Assembly: GCF_015223355.1 (NCBI RefSeq)
Contig: NZ_JADFFK010000020.1
Coordinates: 62,001 to 126,000 of the forward strand
Length of the DNA stretch: 64,000 bases
Direction of reading: 5' to 3'
Origin: Salipiger mangrovisoli
GTDB lineage: Bacteria > Pseudomonadota > Alphaproteobacteria > Rhodobacterales > Rhodobacteraceae
Each line of letters opens with the position of its first letter. The stretch's first letter is position 1. Positions 1 to 8,775 of this stretch are shown piece by piece. The notes under the pieces are model-generated. The model was not told the origin of the DNA, ran no database searches, and saw only the letters and a list, made by a program, of their open reading frames with translations. Both the position numbers and the translations under genes were made by a program.

Positions 1-94
1 TGCCCGAGTTGAAGTAGCGCCCGCGGGCCTCGGCCTCGTTTTTCGGCGCGCGCGGCAGTTGCACCGGCATTTCGGCCATATCGTTGATCGTCAT
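1..94 (-). CDS. Truncated CDS, first 31 residues only, function not recognised
   Basis: A leftward reading frame starts with ATG at 94-92 and runs off the window edge without a stop. Its ATG overlaps the stop of the M20 hydrolase gene (ATGA overlap), so it is translationally coupled to that operon. The 31 visible residues are polar, with Pro-Arg-Ala-Pro and Arg-Tyr-Phe-Asn-Ser-Gly stretches and no signal peptide or membrane segment. I do not recognise the family from so short a piece. Its position suggests a fifth member of the leftward catabolic operon. Confidence 0.6.
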   Translation of the reverse strand, partial: MTINDMAEMPVQLPRAPKNEAEARGRYFNSG

Positions 95-1371
95 GAGAGA
101 TCTCCTTTGTCTCGGGTGGCGGAGGCGGCGTGCAGGCAGGTGTCGAGCAGCACCTGGGCTCCGGCCGCCACATGCGCCGGTTCGGCCCATTCCTCGGGGT
201 GATGGCTGAGCCCGCCGCGGCAGGGGATAAAGATCATCGCCGAGGGCGCGAGCGGGGCCATATGCCGGGCGTCGTGCCCGGCGGCGGAAAGCAGTTCGGT
301 GGCGGGCAGGCCGCGCGCGGCGGCGCTGCGGAGGATGGCGCGGCGCAGCGCGGGCGAGAAGGTGTTGGCCGGGGCGTCGACCATGGGCTGCACCTCCGCG
401 ATGCAGGGCGCCGCCGCGGCGCGCGCGGCCGCCTCGAGCGCGAGGCCGGTCCGGTCCAGCACGTCGTTCCGGGGGTGGCGCAGGTCGATGCGGAAGCGCA
501 CCGTCGCGGGCACGACAGAGGGCGCGTTCGGCAGCACCTCGACCCGGCCGATGGTGAAGCGGATGTCGGGCCCGGCCTGAAGCGCGGCCTCCTGCATGGC
601 CAGCGCGACGCGGGCGAAGGCCTGGACGGCGTCGACCCGGCGCTCCATGGGCTCGGTCCCGGCATGGGCCTCGCGGCCCGAGAGGGTGACCTCGTAGGTT
701 TTCTTGCCCTGGATGCCGGTGACCGCGCCGATGACCAGCGCCTCCCGTTCGAGGTGGTCGGCCTGCTCGATGTGCGGCTCGATGTAGGCGTGCAGCGGGA
801 ACCCCGGCGCGATGCGTGGCACCCCTGGGAAGGCCTCGGCAAGGCGTTCGAGCTCGGTGGCGACGCTCACCCCCGCGGCGTCGGTGACCGCGCCGATCTG
901 CGTAAGGCGGCGATGGCCCGAGAACACCTCGGATCCCATCATCCCGGGCGCGAAGCGACCGCCCTCCTCGTTCATCCAGGCGACGAGGGTGATCGGGCGG
1001 GGCGGGACGATGCCCCTGTCATGCAGGGTCTCGAGCACTTCGAAGGCGGCCAGCACGCCGAAGACGCCGTCGAAGCGTCCGCCGGTCGGCTGGCTGTCGA
1101 GATGCGAGCCGATCAGCACCGTCGCGCCCTCGGACGCGCCGGGCAGGGTCAGGAAGAGGTTTCCCGCCGTGTCGAAACTCGGCAAGAGCCCGATGGACTC
1201 GCCCCAGCCGATCAGCCGCGCCATGGCGGCACGGTCCTCGGCGGAGAGGGCCTGGCGGTCGACGCCGCCATCGGTGCGGGCACCGATCTCGGCCATCGAC
1301 ATGAGCCGCGACCAGAGCCGCGCCCCGTCGATCCGGGGAAGGGGAGGCTGGGAGAGGTCCATCGGGGTCAT
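91..1371 (-). CDS. M20 family Zn-dependent amidohydrolase (N-carbamoyl-L-amino-acid hydrolase/allantoate amidohydrolase type)
   Basis: This 426-residue cytosolic enzyme has the size and motifs of the AmaB/HyuC/AllC branch of peptidase family M20, which hydrolyses C-N bonds of N-carbamoyl amino acids, allantoate or similar ureido/acyl amides with two divalent metals. Visible ligands are His90 in GSHLDS, Asp101 in RFDG, the Glu135-Glu136 pair in NEEGGRF, His200 in EPHIEQ and a late His in the SHHPEE stretch. It lies 3 bp downstream of an alpha/beta hydrolase gene and overlaps the next gene by 4 bp, so it is co-transcribed. The context implies release of an amine or amino acid from an N-substituted intermediate. 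The exact substrate cannot be read from the sequence. Confidence 0.88.
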   Translation of the reverse strand: MTPMDLSQPPLPRIDGARLWSRLMSMAEIGARTDGGVDRQALSAEDRAAMARLIGWGESIGLLPSFDTAGNLFLTLPGASEGATVLIGSHLDSQPTGGRFDGVFGVLAAFEVLETLHDRGIVPPRPITLVAWMNEEGGRFAPGMMGSEVFSGHRRLTQIGAVTDAAGVSVATELERLAEAFPGVPRIAPGFPLHAYIEPHIEQADHLEREALVIGAVTGIQGKKTYEVTLSGREAHAGTEPMERRVDAVQAFARVALAMQEAALQAGPDIRFTIGRVEVLPNAPSVVPATVRFRIDLRHPRNDVLDRTGLALEAAARAAAAPCIAEVQPMVDAPANTFSPALRRAILRSAAARGLPATELLSAAGHDARHMAPLAPSAMIFIPCRGGLSHHPEEWAEPAHVAAGAQVLLDTCLHAASATRDKGDLS

Positions 1372-1374
1372 CGT

Positions 1375-2253
1375 TCAGTCCGTCCGCATCACCTGGCCGG
1401 GGTCGGCCCGCGCGTCGCGGCGGCCCCAGGCCCCGGCCTCGACCATGGCGAGGAACTCGGCGAGATGGCTGTTGAACAGCCCCGGCTCCTCGAGGTTCAG
1501 CGTGTGGCCGGTCTTCGGCAGGACCAGCAGACCCGAGGCGGGCATGGTCTTCTTAAGGAAGATGCCCGGCTGCAGGCAGTGATCGTCCTCGTCCCCGACC
1601 ATGATCAACGTCGGCAGGACGCAGGCCCGAAGGCCGTCCTCGAGGTCCCAGAACGACGGACGCCGCGCCTGCACGCCGCGCATGGTGTTGGCGGCCCCCA
1701 CGCTGTCATGCCGGGCAAGCCGGGTGACGAACTTGAGATGCTCGCGCGGGTCCTTGTTCTCGAACTGCACGCGACTGGCGCCGCGGCCGTAGATCTCCGC
1801 AAATCCCACCGGATCGGCCTCGAACTTCTCCGCGACAGTGAGCGAGACGCCGCGGAAATACTCCTCGGTCTCCTTCTCGCAGCCATAGCCTGCCCCCGCC
1901 ACGGTCAGCGACAGCGCCCGCTCGGGGTAGCTGAGCCCGAAGTGCACGGTTGCGAAGCCGCCCATCGACAGGCCGACGATATGCGCTTTCTCGATGCCGA
2001 GATGGTCGAGCACCGCCACCGCGTCATCCACCGCGATGGACTGGGAATATTTCCCGAGATCGACCGGGATGTCCGACGGCGCATAGCCCCGCGCCGCGTA
2101 GGTGATGCAGCGGTGACGCCGGGCGAAGGCGCTCATCTGCGGCTCCCAAGCGTCGTAATTGCCGCCGAACTCGTGGATGAACAGGATCGGCGTGCCGGCC
2201 TCTCCCGCGGTTTCATAGTAGAGCTTCGTTCCGTCCTTGGCGGTGGCGTACAT
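1375..2253 (-). CDS. Alpha/beta hydrolase
   Basis: The 292-residue protein has the alpha/beta-hydrolase fold layout. A HEFGG oxyanion-loop motif lies near residue 27, the nucleophile elbow GLSMGG carries Ser96, the acid is in GDEDD (about residues 220-224), and His250 in KTGHTLN completes the triad. No signal peptide is seen, so it is cytosolic. It sits between the aminotransferase (9-bp gap) and the M20 hydrolase (3-bp gap) in a tight leftward operon. A second alpha/beta hydrolase lies in the divergent operon, so the pathway probably opens two ester, lactone or C-C bonds. Substrate unknown. Confidence 0.88.
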   Translation of the reverse strand: MYATAKDGTKLYYETAGEAGTPILFIHEFGGNYDAWEPQMSAFARRHRCITYAARGYAPSDIPVDLGKYSQSIAVDDAVAVLDHLGIEKAHIVGLSMGGFATVHFGLSYPERALSLTVAGAGYGCEKETEEYFRGVSLTVAEKFEADPVGFAEIYGRGASRVQFENKDPREHLKFVTRLARHDSVGAANTMRGVQARRPSFWDLEDGLRACVLPTLIMVGDEDDHCLQPGIFLKKTMPASGLLVLPKTGHTLNLEEPGLFNSHLAEFLAMVEAGAWGRRDARADPGQVMRTD

Positions 2254-2262
2254 GGGAACCTC

Positions 2263-3393
2263 TCAGAACAGGGCCGGCACGTCCGACAGGCCTTTTGCCG
2301 TCTCGACGTAACCCGCGAGGTGGGATGCAAGCTTCTCCGCCCAGGCCTCGGGCACCGTGGTCGAGACCTTGATGAAGCGGCTGCCGAAGGTTTCGGTGTG
2401 GTAGGCCCCCTGGCGGATCATCACCCCGTCAAGCCGCGCGGCCTCGACGATGGCTTCCGGCGTGGTGCCGCGGCCGTCGATCTCGATCACCAGGAAGTTG
2501 CCATGCGAGGGCCAGACCGGCACCGACATGCCGAGCGCCTCCGCGGCCTCCTTGATCTTGACCTTGTTGGCCATGTCGATGCGGCGCACCTCGGCCATCC
2601 ACTCGGCCTTGACCTTGAGGCCAGCCATCGCGCCACGTTGCGCCACGACCGAACCGCCGAGCACCGAGGTCGAAGCGGCGGCGAATTCCGCGATCATCTC
2701 GGGGCGGGCAAGGATGCCTCCGATACGCATGCCGGCGAGGCCGAGCCACTTCGAGAAGCTAAAGGTGCAGATGCAGTTCTCTGTATCCACCGAAACCGCC
2801 GGTGTATGCCCGTCGGCGAAGTCCCGGTACGTGCAATCGTGCACCAGAAGCGCGCCGTTTTCCTTGGCGATCGCGGCGAACTCGGCGATTTCCGCGGCGG
2901 TGTAGGTGACGCCGAGCGGGTTGTTCGGGTCGACCACGTAGACGATGGCGCAACGCTCATCGATATGGGCGCGCAGCATGTCCGGCGTCAGCTTGTAGTT
3001 GGTCTCGGGCCCGTAGATCGGCGTCTGCACGATCTCGGCACCCTGCTGGGCGGCGAAGAGGCAGGGCCATTTCCAGGTCGGGTCGGTGGTGACCAGCGTG
3101 GTGCCCGGCTTGGCGCGGGCGCGGCAGACCAGCGACAGCGCGTTGACGCCGCCCTCGGTCACCAGCGCCTCGAGCCCCGGTACGCCGAAGTCCTCGACGA
3201 TGGCGGCGCGCAGGTCCTCGAAGCCGAGGGGGGGCGCATAGGCGTTGAACTCGCCCTTGGTGATCGACTCGACCATGGCCGCGGTGACCGCGGGATGCGC
3301 CGGGATGTGGTTTGTGTTCTGCCCCATCCACGCCAGGTCCGGCGTGTTGAACAGGTCGTCGAAATAGCGATTGCGGACGGCGAGGCTGCTCAT
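2263..3393 (-). CDS. PLP-dependent class I/II aminotransferase
   Basis: A 376-residue fold-type I aminotransferase. Landmarks are the DPNNPLG motif (Asn158), HDCTY (Asp186 binds the PLP pyridine nitrogen and Tyr189 the phenolic oxygen) and SFSKWLGLAG with the Schiff-base Lys215, followed by an Arg-containing MRIGG segment. It begins at the stop of the SDR gene (TGATG overlap), giving tight coupling. The family transfers amino groups between amino and keto acids. Beside an M20 amidohydrolase, it could deaminate the amino acid released from the imported compound. It is not close enough to a named aminotransferase for me to give a gene symbol. Confidence 0.88.
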   Translation of the reverse strand: MSSLAVRNRYFDDLFNTPDLAWMGQNTNHIPAHPAVTAAMVESITKGEFNAYAPPLGFEDLRAAIVEDFGVPGLEALVTEGGVNALSLVCRARAKPGTTLVTTDPTWKWPCLFAAQQGAEIVQTPIYGPETNYKLTPDMLRAHIDERCAIVYVVDPNNPLGVTYTAAEIAEFAAIAKENGALLVHDCTYRDFADGHTPAVSVDTENCICTFSFSKWLGLAGMRIGGILARPEMIAEFAAASTSVLGGSVVAQRGAMAGLKVKAEWMAEVRRIDMANKVKIKEAAEALGMSVPVWPSHGNFLVIEIDGRGTTPEAIVEAARLDGVMIRQGAYHTETFGSRFIKVSTTVPEAWAEKLASHLAGYVETAKGLSDVPALF

Positions 3394-4175
3394 CAGATCA
3401 CCGAGCCGCGTGCAGCGATGCCGCCGTCGATTGTAACCACCGTGCCCGAAATGTAGCCGGCCTTGGGAGAGGCGAGGAAGGCGCAGAGATCGGCCACTTC
3501 CTGCGCGGTCGCGGGGCGTTTGCCGGGGTACTTGTCGTAAAGCTCTTCCCAGCGGCTTTCATCGCCGAGCATGTCGATCGCCTTGCGCTTCATGATCTTG
3601 AGCATGCGGTCGGTGTCGACCGGGCCGGGGTTCACGCCGACGACGCGGATGCCCTCGTCGAGCGAGCGGCCGCCGAGTGCCTTGGTGAAGGACATCAACG
3701 AGGCGTTGCCGGTGGAGCCGGCGAAATAGGCCGCATCCCAGTTCTCGCCCGAGTTGCCGATGACGTTGATGATCACGCTGTCGGGCTTGCCCTTGCGCTT
3801 TTGCCAGAACAGGCGCGACAGGGTGATGTAGCCGAAAACCTTCAGCTCGAAGCCGCGGCGCAGCGCCTCGTCGGTGACGTCGGTGATCGAGCCGGCGGGG
3901 ATGTCGCCGGCGTTGTTGATCAGGATGTCGTAGTCGCCCGCTGCCTCGTCGAGCGCGGTCATCGCCTCGGCCGAGCCGAGGTCGGCGGGATGGATGGTCA
4001 CCGACACGTCGTACTTGGCCTCGATCTCGGCCTTGAGCGCGGCAAGGGCCTCGCCGTTGCGTGCGGCGAGATGGAGGTTGCAGCCCTCTTCGGCCAGGGT
4101 CAGGGCGCAGCTGTAGCCGATCCCCTTCGAGGCACCCGTGATCAGGGCAGTCTTGCCGGACAGGTCGAGTTTCAT
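3393..4175 (-). CDS. SDR-fold oxidoreductase lacking the canonical Tyr-x-x-x-Lys motif
   Basis: The start is the ATG at 4175, preceded by an AGGAGA ribosome-binding site; longer upstream starts would run through the inverted-repeat operator. The 260-residue product has the Rossmann TGASKGIG motif (residues 13-20) and NNAG (87-90). Where classical SDRs carry YxxxK, this protein has Gly-Ser-Thr-Gly-Asn (Gly153 and Asn157 at the expected Tyr and Lys positions), and the expected catalytic serine region reads NVIGN. A Tyr at 150 is three residues out of register. It is either a divergent SDR using other residues or a non-catalytic, ligand-binding SDR. It is the first gene of the leftward operon. 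Confidence 0.85.
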   Translation of the reverse strand: MKLDLSGKTALITGASKGIGYSCALTLAEEGCNLHLAARNGEALAALKAEIEAKYDVSVTIHPADLGSAEAMTALDEAAGDYDILINNAGDIPAGSITDVTDEALRRGFELKVFGYITLSRLFWQKRKGKPDSVIINVIGNSGENWDAAYFAGSTGNASLMSFTKALGGRSLDEGIRVVGVNPGPVDTDRMLKIMKRKAIDMLGDESRWEELYDKYPGKRPATAQEVADLCAFLASPKAGYISGTVVTIDGGIAARGSVI

Positions 4176-4187
4176 CTTTGTCTCCTG

Positions 4188-4218
4188 GTGTATGCAAATG
4201 TTGGCTATTTGCATACAC
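4188..4218. promoter_or_regulatory. Perfect 12-bp inverted repeat, probable operator of the divergent catabolic cluster
   Basis: Arms GTGTATGCAAAT (4188-4199) and ATTTGCATACAC (4207-4218) are exact reverse complements with a 7-bp spacer. The repeat lies 12 bp upstream of the SDR start codon and over the likely promoter. The likely ligand is the GntR/FCD regulator encoded at the far end of the rightward operon, because that family binds short A/T-rich dyads. That assignment is an inference. A related half-site TGCATAC occurs at 4396-4402 nearer the rightward operon. Confidence 0.7.
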
Positions 4219-4484
4219 AACGCTTTCATCCTGTCCATAGGTCAATTTCACCCGCTCCGAAAAATCCAGAGCAAACTGCATATTTTTATAGTTCAAAGGA
4301 AAAAGCGTCGTGAAGTGCCTCACGGGAATGCAGCCTCTCCCGCAATCCGCTCAAAAATCCGGCATTAGGCGAATTACGTCCCCAAATTGCCAGTGTGCAT
4401 ACCGGTTACTGCTTTACGGATACATGAACCTGAGGTTTGAGTCGCCCTGCCACCCCGGGCGGTTCCCGGAAGGAAAGGATACAG
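4219..4484. promoter_or_regulatory. Divergent intergenic region
   Basis: This A/T-richer gap separates the leftward SDR operon from the rightward ABC operon and must hold at least one promoter for each. A single TGCATAC half-site at 4396-4402 matches the core of the inverted repeat at 4188-4218. No open reading frame here looks genuine. An AGGAAAGG ribosome-binding site for the ABC ATPase lies at its right end. Confidence 0.5.
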
Positions 4485-5555
4485 ATGGCTCAGGTCAGAC
4501 TCGCCGGACTCGGCAAGACGTATGAAGGCGCTCATGCCAACACCATCGACGGGCTCGATCTCGAGGTGGCGGACGGAGAGTTCCTGGTCCTCGTCGGACC
4601 CTCGGGCTGCGGCAAGTCCACCACCCTGCGGATGATCGCCGGTCTGGAGGAGCCGACCGCGGGCGAGATATGGATCGGCCCGCGCCGGGTTGATGGGCTG
4701 GAACCGCGCGAGCGCGACATCGCCATGGTGTTCCAGAACTACGCGCTCTACCCGCATATGACCGTGGCGCAGAACATGAGCTTCGGGTTGCGGCTGGCGA
4801 AGGTGCCCAAGGCCGAGATTCGGCGGCGGGTCGAAGCGGCTGCGGAAACGCTCGGGCTTTCGGGCTACCTGAACCGCCACCCCAAGGCGCTTTCGGGCGG
4901 CCAGCGCCAGCGCGTTGCCATGGGCCGCGCCATCGTGCGCGAGCCGGGCGTCTTTCTCTTCGACGAGCCCCTCTCGAACCTCGACGCGCAGCTGCGCGGC
5001 CAGATGCGCACCGAGATCCGCCGCCTGCACGACCAGCTCTCGGCGACAACCGTCTATGTCACCCACGACCAGGTCGAGGCGATGACGCTGGCCGACCGCG
5101 TCGTGGTGCTGAAGGACGGCAAGATCGAGCAGCAGGGCAGCCCGCAAGAACTCTATGACCGGCCCGCGACCCGCTTCGTCGCCGGGTTCCTCGGCTCGCC
5201 GCAGATGAACATCCTCGCGGGCCGCGTGACGCAAGGCATGCTCGACCTCGGCGCCGAGAGCCGGTTTGCCCTCGGCGCAGAACGCGCCGCGCCGCTCGAA
5301 GGGCGGCGGGTCGACGTCGGCATCCGCCCCGAGGCATTCCGGCTCGCCGCGCCCGAAACCGCGCTGATCCACGCGCGGGCCGAAATGGTCGAGCTGTTGG
5401 GCGCGACCTCGCTCGTGCATTTCACCCATGCCGGCCTGCCTTGCACCGCGCTGCTCGAGCCGACCGAGGCGCCGCGGCCGGGCCAGGAGGTGCACCTCGG
5501 GCTCCGCCCAGACCGGATTTCCCTATTCGACGCGGATTCGGGCCGCGCCGTCTGA
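4485..5555 (+). CDS. ABC importer ATPase, MalK/UgpC type
   Basis: The ATG at 4485 follows an AGGAAAGG site and gives a 356-residue protein of typical MalK/UgpC length. Walker [10 protein letters not shown] is at 38-46, Q-loop Gln84, signature LSGGQ at 136-140, Walker B FLFDEP at 157-162 and switch His194. A C-terminal TOBE-like beta domain follows from about residue 235. It powers import by the two permeases and binding protein encoded downstream. ATPases of this class normally serve carbohydrate or polyol importers, but the catabolic genes here do not define a sugar. Confidence 0.93.
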   Translation: MAQVRLAGLGKTYEGAHANTIDGLDLEVADGEFLVLVGPSGCGKSTTLRMIAGLEEPTAGEIWIGPRRVDGLEPRERDIAMVFQNYALYPHMTVAQNMSFGLRLAKVPKAEIRRRVEAAAETLGLSGYLNRHPKALSGGQRQRVAMGRAIVREPGVFLFDEPLSNLDAQLRGQMRTEIRRLHDQLSATTVYVTHDQVEAMTLADRVVVLKDGKIEQQGSPQELYDRPATRFVAGFLGSPQMNILAGRVTQGMLDLGAESRFALGAERAAPLEGRRVDVGIRPEAFRLAAPETALIHARAEMVELLGATSLVHFTHAGLPCTALLEPTEAPRPGQEVHLGLRPDRISLFDADSGRAV

Positions 5556-5603
5556 CCAACAAGAGCTACAAGGCCATCCCCATCCCCGACAGGAGAGCTT
5601 GAC

Positions 5604-6899
5604 ATGAAGCGCCTATTCCTTGCCGCCATGGCCGGCGGCGCCGCGATGAGCGCCGTCCCCGCGCTTGCGCAGGACGCGGCCTGCACCGCGGATCCGGTCA
5701 CGCTGCGCATCCTGCGCACACCCGGCAACTACCCCTATCCCGCCGCCATGGAAGCCTGGCAGAAGGAACATCCCTGCGTCACCTTCGAGGTGAACGAGGT
5801 GCCCTTCGCCCAACTCGGCGACACGATCGCCGTGCAAGCCGCGTCGGACGACCCGCCCGACATCCTGGTCTACGACGGGCCCAACACCCAGTCCTATGCC
5901 AAGGCGGGGATTCTGCTGCCGGTCACCGACTACCTGCCGGAAGGCTGGGACGACGACATCCTGCCCGCGACCAAGGCCGAGCACAGCTACGAGGGCGAGG
6001 TCTACTCGCCAGGTATCGAGCAGACCACCGTCGCGATGTACTACAACAAATCGCTGACCGACGCGGCCGGCATCACCCCGCCGCAGACTCTGGACGAGGC
6101 CTGGACCTGGCCCGAGGCGCTCGAGGCCTTCAAGGCCTGCCAGCAGGGCGAGGCCGGCGCGCCGAGCGTCTGGGGCCTTGGCCCGACCCGCTTCGGCAAC
6201 GGCCAGCCGGGGCTCGTCTATCAGGACCTGATCTACCAGCGCTCGAACGGCGATCCCGAGGCGGATCCCGAAAGCTCGGCCTACAAGACCTTCTGGGGCA
6301 TGGCGCCGGACGGATCGACGGTCGAGGGCTATCTCGACACTCCCGAGGCGATCGAAGCGCTGACCTTCTACCGCGCGCTGTTCAACGAAGAGGGTGTCGC
6401 GCCGAAAGTCGGCATTCCCAACGCGTTCTTCGACGGCAAGGCCTGCTTCTACATCGACACCCCGGCCGCGGGCTCGGCACTGCTGAAAGAGCCGGTGATC
6501 GAGTGGGGCATCACCCCCATGCCATACTTCAAGTCCCCGGTGGTGCACACCGGATCGACCACCATCGGCGTGACCGCGCGCTCGAAGAACCCCGAGATCG
6601 CGGCGCTGTTCGCGGTCGACATGAGCTGGGGTGAGCTGGCCTACATGAACGTCAGCCAGCGCGGCAACCTGCCGACCCTGAAGTCGCTGTTCGACCGCTT
6701 CCCGGTCTATCAGGACTACCCGATGAAGGTCTTCGTCGACCAGCTCGAGAGCTGGGGCCAACCGCGTCCGCCGAGCCCCTACTTCGCCCAGTACGACCGC
6801 ATCGTAACCGACGCGATCCGCTCCGTGGCCTTCGGGGGCGACCCCGAGGAGGCGATGCAGAATGCCGAGCGCGAGGTCGCTCGGGCGATGCGCCGCTGA
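5604..6899 (+). CDS. ABC transporter extracellular solute-binding protein, family 1
   Basis: A 431-residue secreted protein whose N-terminal signal peptide (Lys-Arg, hydrophobic Ala-rich core, cleavage near PALAQD at about residue 22) targets it to the periplasm. The body resembles type 1 (maltose/glycerol-3-phosphate-like) binding proteins. It lies 48 bp after the ATPase gene and is followed by a strong hairpin before the permeases, the usual way to express more binding protein than permease. Its ligand should be the starting compound of the cluster. Confidence 0.9.
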   Translation: MKRLFLAAMAGGAAMSAVPALAQDAACTADPVTLRILRTPGNYPYPAAMEAWQKEHPCVTFEVNEVPFAQLGDTIAVQAASDDPPDILVYDGPNTQSYAKAGILLPVTDYLPEGWDDDILPATKAEHSYEGEVYSPGIEQTTVAMYYNKSLTDAAGITPPQTLDEAWTWPEALEAFKACQQGEAGAPSVWGLGPTRFGNGQPGLVYQDLIYQRSNGDPEADPESSAYKTFWGMAPDGSTVEGYLDTPEAIEALTFYRALFNEEGVAPKVGIPNAFFDGKACFYIDTPAAGSALLKEPVIEWGITPMPYFKSPVVHTGSTTIGVTARSKNPEIAALFAVDMSWGELAYMNVSQRGNLPTLKSLFDRFPVYQDYPMKVFVDQLESWGQPRPPSPYFAQYDRIVTDAIRSVAFGGDPEEAMQNAEREVARAMRR

Positions 6900-6916
6900 C
6901 AAGATCCTCCTTGACT

Positions 6917-6941
6917 GCCGGGCACCGCGACGGTGCCCGGC
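6917..6941 (+). terminator. Hairpin between binding-protein and permease genes
   Basis: A perfect 10-bp stem (GCCGGGCACC at 6917-6926, its complement at 6932-6941) with a 5-nt loop lies just after the binding-protein stop. There is no T-run, so partial attenuation or 3'-end mRNA stabilisation is more likely than full termination. Confidence 0.65.
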
Positions 6942-6966
6942 CCTTTCCCCGAACTCCGGAGCCGGC

Positions 6967-7902
6967 ATGACCGCGATAGACCGACAGATGACGGCGCCCA
7001 ACCTGGCCCGTCGCCCCGACCGCACCGCGCGCCAGCGCCGCGACACGCGCACGGCCTTCGCCTTTCTCGCGCCCTTCCTGCTGCTCTTGCTGGTCTTCCA
7101 GTACCTGCCGCTGGCGATGATGGCGAAGAACGCCTTCATGGACTACTCGCTGCTCAACCCCGGCGCGGCGAAGTTTGTCGGGCTGCTGAACTTCGAGGAC
7201 ATGCTCCATTTCGACGACGCCCGCGAGAGCCTTGCGGCAACGTTCCTTTTTGCCCTCGTCGTGGTGCTGATCGTCATCCCGCTGGGTTTCGTCCTTGCGC
7301 TCTTTCTCAATTCGAACCTGCCCGCGCGCGGCGTCGTGCGCACCATCATCATGCTGCCGGTGGTAACCTCGGCGGTCGTCGTGGCGACCATGTGGAACTT
7401 CCTGCTCGACCCGTCGAACGGGCTGATCAACGGGGTGATCTCGCTGCTCGGCCTGCCGCGCCAGCCTTTCCTGACCTCTCCGAACCAGGCGCTGATCATG
7501 ATCTCGGTGATGACTGCCTGGCAGCAGGTCGGCTTTGCCGCGATCCTGTTCCTCGGCGGACTGCAGGGCGTGCCGAAGGAACTGGCCGAGGCGGCGCGGA
7601 TCGACGGCGCGACGCGCTGGCAGGTGCTGTGGAACATCACCGTGCCGCTGCTGTCGCGTACCACGCTCTTTGTCGTGGTGATCATGACCGTGTTCTCGCT
7701 GCAGGCCTTCGCCCCGGCCTTCCTGATGACCGACGGCGGCCCGCAGGACAGCACCAACCTCATCGTCTACCACGTCTACAAGATGGCCTTCGTCATGCAG
7801 AACGCGGGCTACGCCTCGGCGCTGTCGGTGGTGCTGTTGCTGATCGTGCTCGGCATCTCGCTGCTGCAGATGTGGCTTCTCCGAGCAAAGTGGAACTACT
7901 GA
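6967..7902 (+). CDS. ABC sugar-type permease (MalF/UgpA-like)
   Basis: The start at 6967 gives 311 residues; upstream codons overlap the hairpin and are not credible. Six hydrophobic segments begin with a long one at about residues 30-52. The cytoplasmic EAA loop reads EAARIDGATRWQ, which docks the ATPase. It overlaps the second permease gene (TGATG), so the two form the transmembrane heterodimer. Confidence 0.92.
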   Translation: MTAIDRQMTAPNLARRPDRTARQRRDTRTAFAFLAPFLLLLLVFQYLPLAMMAKNAFMDYSLLNPGAAKFVGLLNFEDMLHFDDARESLAATFLFALVVVLIVIPLGFVLALFLNSNLPARGVVRTIIMLPVVTSAVVVATMWNFLLDPSNGLINGVISLLGLPRQPFLTSPNQALIMISVMTAWQQVGFAAILFLGGLQGVPKELAEAARIDGATRWQVLWNITVPLLSRTTLFVVVIMTVFSLQAFAPAFLMTDGGPQDSTNLIVYHVYKMAFVMQNAGYASALSVVLLLIVLGISLLQMWLLRAKWNY

Positions 7903-8741
7903 TGACCGCCCTGCGCAAACCGCTTGCCCTCACCCTCGTCCTGCTGCTGATCCTCGCCTGCTTCTTCGCGCCATTCCTGTGGGTCGTGTCGAACTCGTTC
8001 AAGCCGCAGCTCGGGATCTTCGCCGACGTCACGCCGATCAGCTGGCGCACCTTCCTGCCGCTAGAGCCGGTGCTCGAGAACTACCGCACGCTCTTCGAGC
8101 GCACCAACATCCTGCGCGCGCTGCTGAACACGGCGATCGTCTCGGCAGGTCAGGTCGCGCTGACCCTGGTGCTGTGCGCGATGGCCGCCTACGCGCTGAC
8201 CCGGATCCGCTTCCGCGGCGCCAAGGCGGTCTTCGTGGTGATCCTGCTGACCTTCCTGCTGCCGGTCGAGGCGATGCTCGTGCCGCTCTTTCAGGTGGTC
8301 TCGGGGCTGGGGCTGAACAACACGCTCCTGGGCGTGATGATCCCCTGGATCGCCTCGCCCTTCGGGCTCTTCCTGCTCAAGCAGGCCTTCGAGGAACTGC
8401 CGCGCGATCTCGAGGACGCGGCGCGCATCGACGGGGCCGGGCACGTCCGCATCTTCGTCTCGGTGATCCTGCCCAACGTGAAAGTGCCGTTGCTGACGCT
8501 GGGCCTCGTGACCTTCCTGTTTTCCTGGAACAGCTTCCTGTGGCCGCTCGTCATCGCGCAGAGCCCGGACATCCAGCTCATCCAGGTGGCCATCGCGCAG
8601 CAGGGCTCGCCCACGCAGCTGCCCAACTGGGGCGAGACCTTCGCCGGTGCCACCGTCGCAACGCTGCCGCTCATCCTGCTTTTCCTGCTGCTGCAGAAGT
8701 ACTTCACGCAGGGCATGGCGATGAGCGGCATCAAGGGCTGA
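7902..8741 (+). CDS. ABC sugar-type permease (MalG/UgpE-like)
   Basis: A 279-residue integral membrane protein whose ATG overlaps the stop of the first permease gene. It has an N-terminal membrane anchor, further hydrophobic helices and a clear EAA-type loop (DAARIDGAGHVRIF). It is the second permease of the binding-protein-dependent importer. The class II aldolase gene follows after 34 bp, so transport and catabolism look like one transcript. Confidence 0.92.
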   Translation: MTALRKPLALTLVLLLILACFFAPFLWVVSNSFKPQLGIFADVTPISWRTFLPLEPVLENYRTLFERTNILRALLNTAIVSAGQVALTLVLCAMAAYALTRIRFRGAKAVFVVILLTFLLPVEAMLVPLFQVVSGLGLNNTLLGVMIPWIASPFGLFLLKQAFEELPRDLEDAARIDGAGHVRIFVSVILPNVKVPLLTLGLVTFLFSWNSFLWPLVIAQSPDIQLIQVAIAQQGSPTQLPNWGETFAGATVATLPLILLFLLLQKYFTQGMAMSGIKG

Positions 8742-8775
8742 CGCCCGACCCCACCTACGCAAAGGACATCAGACC

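Noticed and set aside
130..3456. A 1108-codon rightward open frame opposite the leftward catabolic operon
   Set aside because: Its product is Arg/Gly/His-rich low-complexity sequence with no motifs, and it is antisense to four genes with intact catalytic motifs. It is a shadow caused by high G+C.
6933..8741. One long frame suggesting a 602-residue fused permease
   Set aside because: The first 320 codons are the wrong frame of the first permease gene. The true second permease starts at 7902 at a TGATG overlap.
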